Notes under the pieces: generated by a model
The model's database searches: none
Told to the model about the DNA's origin: nothing
What the model saw: only the letters and a program-made list of their open reading frames with translations
Made by a program: the position numbers and the translations under genes
Part shown: positions 7,452 through 10,765 of the stretch, piece after piece
Numbering within the stretch: the first letter of the stretch is position 1
Layout: each line of letters begins with the position of its first letter
Origin: CAZALT01 sp964485515
GTDB taxonomy: Bacteria > Actinomycetota > Acidimicrobiia > Acidimicrobiales > Acidimicrobilacustridaceae
Direction of reading: 5' to 3'
NCBI GenBank assembly: GCA_964485515.1
Contig: CAZALT010000119.1
Location: forward strand, 1-10,765
Length of the DNA stretch: 10,765 nucleotides

Positions 7452-8251
7452 GGCAAATGCTCCTCTGCGATCTGAGGGTCCTGGGCGCGCATGGCGGTCG
7501 AGTTTGGGGCTACGACGCTTGAGCGGGGGACCGCCTGGAAGTCCATATTCAGCACATCTCGGTGACCGGTCGGCGATACCGACGCGTCGTCGAGAGCGAT
7601 CGCCGTCGCGTCGTGGAGCATCCTGTGGTCGTCGACGAGCAGAGTGTCGAGCGGCAGCGTGAGCGCTCGCTCGAGAACCACGGTTGCTCCATCATCGGCC
7701 ACCCGGCTGACACCACCCGAGACGTTCGACCGATCGATCAACTGGACCGAAACGAATGACTTCCCTTCACGGTGCAGACCTGCCTGGCCCGGGATCGGGA
7801 AGCCGTCGCGAGTCGCCGAACAGGTGACTCGGAAAAGGTGGACGTCGACTTCCCACGCTGTCGGCTCGGCCAGCCGCTCCGCGAACAGCGCGCACATCCC
7901 TCGGAGGTTCTGCTCGAAGAACGGGCTCTGGATGACCTCGGCGGGGATCGGAGCGAACCACTTGTCCACGCCGCCCATCGTTGGGTTGATGTCGAGGCCC
8001 TGGAAGAACGGCCCGTGGGCTTGAGGATGGACCGTGCCATCAACTACGCGCACCCGTGCATAACGCCGACGACGGTACGAACCTGCGTCCGGAAGGTAGG
8101 CATCGACGGGCATGTCCTCCCAGGCCGAGCTCACCTCGGCAACGTCTTCCCATCCGGCATCCGTGAGGTCGTAGTCCTCGGCATCGAGGAGGGCAAAGCC
8201 CGCCGCGGCGAGCGATCGGTTGGCTTCCAGGATCACCGCCTGGCTAAACAC
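7448..8251 (-). CDS. Fe(II)/2-oxoglutarate dioxygenase of the PF10014 (BsmA/isoleucine dioxygenase-like) family
   Basis: Characterised members of this family hydroxylate free aliphatic amino acids such as isoleucine or leucine with Fe(II), O2 and 2-oxoglutarate. The 267 residues show the family pattern: SYRRRRYARVRVV (58-70), GLHREGKSFVSVQLIDRSNVSGG (158-180), LPLDTLLVDDHRMLHDAT (199-216) and GHRDVLNMDF (229-238). The likely metal ligands are His160, Glu162 and His213, and Arg231 is the likely 2-oxoglutarate anchor. Most family members, as I recall, have HxD rather than the HxE seen here. About 25 C-terminal residues after the core look unstructured. The GTG start has GAGGTGG upstream, and the gene follows the GNAT gene by 24 bases and overlaps adenylation gene 2 by 4 bases. 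Direct translational coupling to adenylation enzyme 2 suggests the two share a substrate: hydroxylation of the free amino acid before or after activation. The exact substrate is not readable. Confidence 0.82.
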   Translation of the reverse strand: MFSQAVILEANRSLAAAGFALLDAEDYDLTDAGWEDVAEVSSAWEDMPVDAYLPDAGSYRRRRYARVRVVDGTVHPQAHGPFFQGLDINPTMGGVDKWFAPIPAEVIQSPFFEQNLRGMCALFAERLAEPTAWEVDVHLFRVTCSATRDGFPIPGQAGLHREGKSFVSVQLIDRSNVSGGVSRVADDGATVVLERALTLPLDTLLVDDHRMLHDATAIALDDASVSPTGHRDVLNMDFQAVPRSSVVAPNSTAMRAQDPQIAEEHLP

Positions 8252-8275
8252 GGGCCACCTCTACCTTCTCGGTCG

Positions 8276-8791
8276 TCATGACGATGTACCCAAGGAGCGC
8301 CACATCAGCAGGTCGTCGTGTACCACGCCGTCGATCTGGGTGGCAGACGGCTCGACTCCGTAGACCTTGAAGCCGCAGCGCATGCAAGCCCGGATCGACG
8401 GCAAGTTGTCGGCGTTCGAGGAGCACCGGATCAACACAGCTCCGGCTCCCTTCGCCCACTCGATACACGCTGTGAGCACCTGACCGCTGACATCGTGGCC
8501 CCAAGCGGCGGGACGTGCGTAGAGACCCCATGCGCCGGCCGAGTGCGACCGCTTCGGAGGATCTCCTAAGCGAACGCCACACATCCCGACCAGTTCTCCG
8601 TCCAGTTCAGCGAGGAACAGCGCCTGGCGGTCAGTTGGGACGACGCGCTCGCGCCAGAACTCATCTGGCTGCGCCACCTCCACCTCATGCGCGGCATTGA
8701 AAGCCGCTGGGTGATTGAGCAAAGCCTCGAGCCGAACGACACGCACCGCGGAAAGGTCGTCCAACGTGCTCGGGCGAACGGCAAGCCCCAC
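8276..8791 (-). CDS. GNAT-fold N-acyltransferase
   Basis: This 171-residue protein has the length and order of a GNAT enzyme: VRPSTLDDLSAVRVVRLEAL (5-24) at the start, a central strand LFLAELDGELVGMCGV (58-73), and NADNLPSIRACMRCGFKVYGVEPSA (126-150), the usual N..A...Y...GF..YG.EP block, ending IDGVVHDDLLM. The acyl-CoA loop (normally Q/RxxGxG/A) reads AAWGHDVS around 96-102, so the second glycine is replaced by Asp and motif A is degenerate. It is the first gene of the operon, starting at GTG with a strong Shine-Dalgarno (GGGAGGG, 9 bases away). Possible roles are acetylating the product or an intermediate, self-protection by acetylation, or forming the amide between the pyrrolyl thioester and an amine; the last would fill the gap left by the absent condensation domain but is speculation. 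Confidence 0.8.
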   Translation of the reverse strand: MGLAVRPSTLDDLSAVRVVRLEALLNHPAAFNAAHEVEVAQPDEFWRERVVPTDRQALFLAELDGELVGMCGVRLGDPPKRSHSAGAWGLYARPAAWGHDVSGQVLTACIEWAKGAGAVLIRCSSNADNLPSIRACMRCGFKVYGVEPSATQIDGVVHDDLLMWRSLGTSS

Positions 8792-8914
8792 TTGTTGTCG
8801 CCCTCCCCGTCGTCGCCGACACCAACCGTAGTCCCTCCCCTTGGGCGAACATGTGGAAGATTCGGCCGACTCCGGGGCTTAGTGCGTTGACGACACCGGA
8901 ACCGGGAGCCCACC
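8792..8914. promoter_or_regulatory. Divergent spacer between biosynthetic operon and xis
   Basis: These 123 bases separate the start of the minus-strand operon from the start of the plus-strand xis gene, so promoters for both should lie here. Ribosome sites are clear for both: GGGAGGG on the minus strand ahead of the GNAT gene and GGGAG at 8904-8908 ahead of xis. I cannot assign confident -35/-10 boxes; a TTGACG at 8885-8890 on the plus strand is too close to the xis start to be convincing. The promoter role is inferred from gene geometry. Confidence 0.45.
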
Positions 8915-9136
8915 ATGACGCCGATCGACCTGACCGAGACCGAGCTGCTGACCGTCGAGGAGGCGGCCGGCATTCTGCGCATCAGCCGCAACGCGGCCTA
9001 CGCGCTCGCCCGCGAGTGGCGGGCGAGCGGCGGTAGGTCCGGGTTGCCGTGCTTCGAGGTGGGGCGCTGCATCCGTGTGCCGCGCTCGGCGCTCGATCAG
9101 ATGATCAGCTCGGCCATGCCCGCCGAGGCGAGCTGA
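8915..9136 (+). CDS. xis: Excisionase-like helix-turn-helix protein (Xis)
   Basis: The 73-residue protein is a single MerR/excisionase-type winged helix. LTVEEAAGILRISRNAAYALAREW (12-35) is the helix-turn-helix and LPCFEVGRCIRVPRSALDQMI (44-64) is the wing and closing helix, the standard HTH_17 layout. Such proteins bend DNA at attachment sites and bias the integrase toward excision. It starts at an ATG with GGGAG seven bases upstream. Its stop lies only two bases from the stop of the integrase gene, which is on the opposite strand. This convergent arrangement differs from pSAM2-like elements, where xis precedes int in one operon. A simple transcriptional regulator of the element is an alternative, but the integrase partner favours Xis. 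Confidence 0.82.
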   Translation: MTPIDLTETELLTVEEAAGILRISRNAAYALAREWRASGGRSGLPCFEVGRCIRVPRSALDQMISSAMPAEAS

Positions 9137-9138
9137 CC

Positions 9139-10377
9139 CTACGCGGCAGCCTCGTCGTCACCAGCGGCGTCATCGGAATCGTCGCTGTCGCTGTCGTCGT
9201 CGACAATTCCATCGGACTCCTCATCGACCGGGTCGTCGTCAAGGAGGCCGGCGAAGGTCGCTGCGGCTTCGGCCTGCATGCCAGGGAGCACGTGCTGGTA
9301 CACGCTCATGGTGAACGCCACGTTTGCGTGGCCCAGGCGTTCGCTGACGACCTTGACCGGGACGCCGGCTCGCAGGAGGAGCGTGGCGTGGGTGTGGCGG
9401 AGGTCGTGCAGTGAGATCCGGGGGACGTCGAGCTTGGCGACGGCGCGGTCGAAGGTCTGGCTGAACAGGTCGGGGTGCAACCAGTTGCCGTCGACCTTGG
9501 TGAACACGTGGTCACCGTCCTTGGGCGGACGCCCTCCGGCTTCGGCGGTGCGGGTCGCGCGCCACGACTCGAGGACGGCGACCGTTCCCTCGTCGAGGTC
9601 GATGGTGCGCCGACCCGCCGAGGTCTTCACGTCGGAGATGTGGACCTCGTAGGCGACCGACACGAGCGCTTGGCGAACGGCGAGCCGGCCGGACTCGAGG
9701 TCGAGGTCACCCCAGCACAAGCCGAGGATCTCGCCGCGGCGCATCCCGGTGTGCGAGGCGAGGTGGAACGCCGGGAACAGGCGGATCGACGCGGTGGCCT
9801 TGAGGAAGGTGCGGAGCTGGACCGCGTCCCACGCCTTGATGCCCGCACTCCGGCGGGCGGTCACCGACGGCGGGTCGGCCATCGACGCGACGTTGCGCAC
9901 GACGAGGCCCTTGCGGTGCGCGTCGGCGAGTGCCTTGTTCAGCATCAGGTGGATGTTGCGCACCGTCTTCGGGGCGAGGCCGCCGGTCCGGTTGCCCTTG
10001 CGGCCGTTCTTGAGCAGCCGTGCGTAGAAGAGGTCGAGGTCGTCGGCGGTGAGCTTGTCGAGCGGGCAGTTGCCCAGGGCCGGGATGACGTGCAGGTCGA
10101 TGTTGCGCCGGTACGAGTCCCAGGTGCTCGTCCGGGTCTTGGACTGTTGGATCGGCAGCCACCGCTCGGTGAGGTAGACGCCGAGCGACGTCTTGTCGAC
10201 CGACACCGTTTCGCCCTGCTGCCGGCGCTTGACCATGTCGGTGACGATCTTCTCGGCGTCGCCCTTGCGGGTGCCCGCCTTGATCCAGCGACGCTTCTCC
10301 TTGCCGGTCGTCGGATCGACGCCGTCGTAGATGACCGCGTAGTAGCGGTTGCCCTTCTTCGTCACGTAACCGCGCAT
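9139..10377 (-). CDS. int: Tyrosine recombinase integrase of a tRNA-targeting element
   Basis: The 412-residue enzyme catalyses site-specific recombination between attP and the chromosomal site. Residues 1-55 form an arm-type DNA-binding domain, about 62-155 the SAM-like core-binding domain, and about 180-370 the catalytic domain. The catalytic set is complete: Arg213 (HTGMRRGEI), Lys251 (SDVKTSAGRR), His324 and Arg327 (SLHDLRHTH), His350 (LGHAN) and nucleophile Tyr360 (MSVYQHV). After Tyr360 the protein ends in an unusual tail rich in Asp/Glu (about 378-412). The ATG at 10377 has AAGGGA just upstream, and that site lies within an inverted repeat (10383-10408). The gene sits 338 bases from the 3' end of a tRNA-Met, the expected place for an integrase next to its attachment site. 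GC is high (about 72% in sampled lines), above most of the operon. Confidence 0.95.
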   Translation of the reverse strand: MRGYVTKKGNRYYAVIYDGVDPTTGKEKRRWIKAGTRKGDAEKIVTDMVKRRQQGETVSVDKTSLGVYLTERWLPIQQSKTRTSTWDSYRRNIDLHVIPALGNCPLDKLTADDLDLFYARLLKNGRKGNRTGGLAPKTVRNIHLMLNKALADAHRKGLVVRNVASMADPPSVTARRSAGIKAWDAVQLRTFLKATASIRLFPAFHLASHTGMRRGEILGLCWGDLDLESGRLAVRQALVSVAYEVHISDVKTSAGRRTIDLDEGTVAVLESWRATRTAEAGGRPPKDGDHVFTKVDGNWLHPDLFSQTFDRAVAKLDVPRISLHDLRHTHATLLLRAGVPVKVVSERLGHANVAFTMSVYQHVLPGMQAEAAATFAGLLDDDPVDEESDGIVDDDSDSDDSDDAAGDDEAAA

Positions 10378-10382
10378 TGGCT

Positions 10383-10408
10383 GTCCCTTCGGTTCAACAG
10401 GAAGGGAC
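10383..10408 (-). promoter_or_regulatory. Inverted repeat that covers the int ribosome-binding site
   Basis: On the minus strand the int leader reads GTCCCTTC, a 10-base loop (CTGTTGAACC), GAAGGGAC, then AGCCA and the ATG. The two 8-base arms are perfect complements, and the 3' arm contains the AAGGGA Shine-Dalgarno. In mRNA this would form a hairpin that hides the ribosome site. As DNA it could be a dyad operator for Xis or another repressor. Either would limit integrase synthesis. The repeat is directly visible; function is inferred. Confidence 0.6.
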
Positions 10409-10540
10409 GCCAGGCAGTTGGTGGAGGCCGACCCGGAGGCGTCACGCGGGTGCTCGGCACTGCTGAAATCACCCTACGCCCCGGAAACCCGAAGGTCACG
10501 AAATCGGTGCGCGACGACGCGGCCGTTCCCACGACGAGGG

Positions 10541-10559
10541 GCGCCGAGCCGCTCGGCGC
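10541..10559. repeat. 8-bp inverted repeat with 3-base spacer
   Basis: GCGCCGAG (10541-10548), CCG, CTCGGCGC (10552-10559) is a perfect inverted repeat in the spacer between int and tRNA-Met. There is no T-run on either side, so it is not a typical intrinsic terminator. It could bind a dimeric regulator, or form a cruciform or transcript hairpin in an attachment region. Confidence 0.5.
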
Positions 10560-10623
10560 GGTCCCTGCCACAGGTGCGGTCCGTGACGTCGCGCACCACC
10601 CCGTTCCAGCCCATACCAAAGCT

Positions 10624-10645
10624 CCCGGTAGAAAACCCGGTAGAA
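10624..10645. repeat. Tandem 10-bp direct repeat, candidate arm-type integrase/Xis sites
   Basis: CCCGGTAGAA occurs at 10624-10633 and again at 10636-10645, a 12-bp spacing close to one DNA helical turn. It lies about 70-95 bases from the tRNA 3' end. Short, same-phase direct repeats beside the core site are typical of arm-type binding sites for tyrosine integrases and Xis. The repeat is directly visible; the binding role is inference. Confidence 0.5.
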
Positions 10646-10666
10646 GAACGAGGGAACGGACAGCAG

Positions 10667-10700
10667 AAGGGCCCTCCTCGGATGTCCGAAAAGGGCCCCT
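10667..10700 (-). terminator. Hairpin terminator candidate downstream of tRNA-Met
   Basis: Bases 10667-10682 and 10685-10700 pair over 16 positions (allowing G-U pairs in RNA) around a 2-base turn, with GGGCCC in each outer arm and TCGGA/TCCGA in the inner stem. It lies 16 bases past the CCA end of tRNA-Met in the direction of tRNA transcription. The tail beyond it (CTTCTGCTGT) is only mildly T-rich, so termination may rely on stem strength. Confidence 0.6.
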
Positions 10701-10715
10701 GACCTGCTGTTTCGT

Positions 10716-10765
10716 TGGTGGCGGGGGCAGGATTTGAACCTGCGACCTTCGGGTTATGAGCCCGA
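10716..10765 (-). tRNA. tRNA-Met (CAT), 3' half; 5' half lies beyond window
   Basis: Read on the minus strand from the window edge: anticodon stem TCGGG (10765-10761), loop CTCATAA with anticodon CAT at 10758-10756, stem partner CCCGA, variable loop AGGTC, T stem GCAGG with loop TTCAAAT and partner CCTGC, acceptor strand CCCCGCC (10726-10720), discriminator A (10719) and encoded CCA (10718-10716). The T loop is TTCAAAT and all stems pair. The acceptor strand suits an elongator tRNA-Met starting GGCGGGG. The D arm and 5' acceptor strand are outside the window. The 3' end faces the integrase, so this is the probable attachment site; the tRNA 3' sequence is intact, as expected when an element restores its target. 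Confidence 0.93.

Larger units (their letters stand above)
10378..10715. other. Attachment-proximal spacer between int and tRNA-Met
   Basis: This 338-base stretch has no convincing gene; long frames here are GC-driven. It holds the int leader hairpin (10383-10408), an 8-bp inverted repeat (10541-10559), a tandem 10-bp direct repeat (10624-10645) and the tRNA terminator-like hairpin (10667-10700). It must also carry the int promoter and, if the element uses the tRNA 3' end as core site, the arm-type Int/Xis binding sites of this attachment end. I could not place the promoter boxes with confidence. Confidence 0.6.

Noticed and set aside
8792..8914. Specific -35/-10 promoters for the operon (TACGGT on the minus strand) and for xis (TTGACG on the plus strand).
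   Set aside because: Spacing and partner boxes are poor; the divergent spacer is annotated as a likely promoter region without assigning boxes.
9475..10737. A 420-residue plus-strand frame antisense to int and reaching the tRNA.
   Set aside because: Its translation mirrors the integrase on the other strand and has no domain; the integrase has a complete catalytic set.
1..10765. CRISPR arrays, rRNA, transposase genes or insertion-sequence ends.
   Set aside because: No spaced repeat series, rRNA-like sequence or transposase-like protein was seen on either strand.

Overview
The window reads as one end of an integrated mobile genetic element from a high-GC bacterium, most likely an actinobacterium. 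That placement rests on GC content, GTG-rich starts and relaxase/integrase style; the sequence alone does not fix the genus. The right edge holds the 3' half of an elongator-type tRNA-Met (anticodon CAT, minus strand). Its 3' end faces a tyrosine-recombinase integrase and a small excisionase-like protein. The left edge holds the C-terminal 160 residues of a TraA/MobF-type conjugative relaxase-helicase. Relaxase, xis, int and a tRNA target together indicate an integrative conjugative or mobilizable element (ICE/IME) that continues to the left, where the second attachment site should lie.

Between the mobility genes lies a compact eight-gene operon on the minus strand, about 8.2 kb (602-8791). 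It is read GNAT acyltransferase, Fe/2-oxoglutarate dioxygenase (PF10014 type), adenylation enzyme 2, sulfotransferase, guanidino-modifying enzyme, acyl-CoA-dehydrogenase-like flavoprotein, peptidyl carrier protein, adenylation enzyme 1. All six junctions from the dioxygenase onward overlap by 4-31 bases, and the GNAT-dioxygenase gap is only 24 bases, so this looks like one transcript. Most genes start with GTG.

The last three genes form a recognisable module. A prolyl-AMP ligase loads L-proline on a free-standing carrier protein, and a flavin dehydrogenase oxidises it to pyrrole-2-carbonyl-S-PCP, as in prodigiosin, pyoluteorin and anatoxin pathways. Adenylation enzyme 1 carries a pocket code (DLFYMALVCK by my alignment) very close to the known proline code of such enzymes. 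Adenylation enzyme 2 has a different code (DVAAVGTVDK) whose nearest remembered neighbours are arginine codes. This fits a guanidino-modifying enzyme in the same operon. A dioxygenase, a sulfotransferase and an acetyltransferase-fold enzyme complete the set. No condensation domain, second carrier protein, thioesterase, polyketide synthase, transporter or regulator is present.

The best reading is a mobile pathway for a small, possibly sulfated, pyrrole-2-carboxamide joined to an arginine- or guanidine-derived amine. I do not recognise the gene combination as a described cluster. The product, the bond-forming enzyme and the role of adenylation enzyme 2 are inference.

Region by region: 2-484 relaxase C-terminus; 485-601 gene-free junction; 602-8791 biosynthetic operon; 8792-8914 divergent spacer; 8915-9136 xis; 9139-10377 int, convergent with xis; 10378-10715 attachment-proximal spacer with a hairpin over the int ribosome-binding site, an inverted repeat, a tandem 10-bp direct repeat and the tRNA terminator hairpin; 10716-10765 partial tRNA-Met. 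Sampled lines of the operon (about 55-68% GC) are on the whole lower in GC than sampled integrase lines (about 72%). GC also drops around position 430, inside the relaxase tail, which is consistent with the operon being separately acquired cargo.
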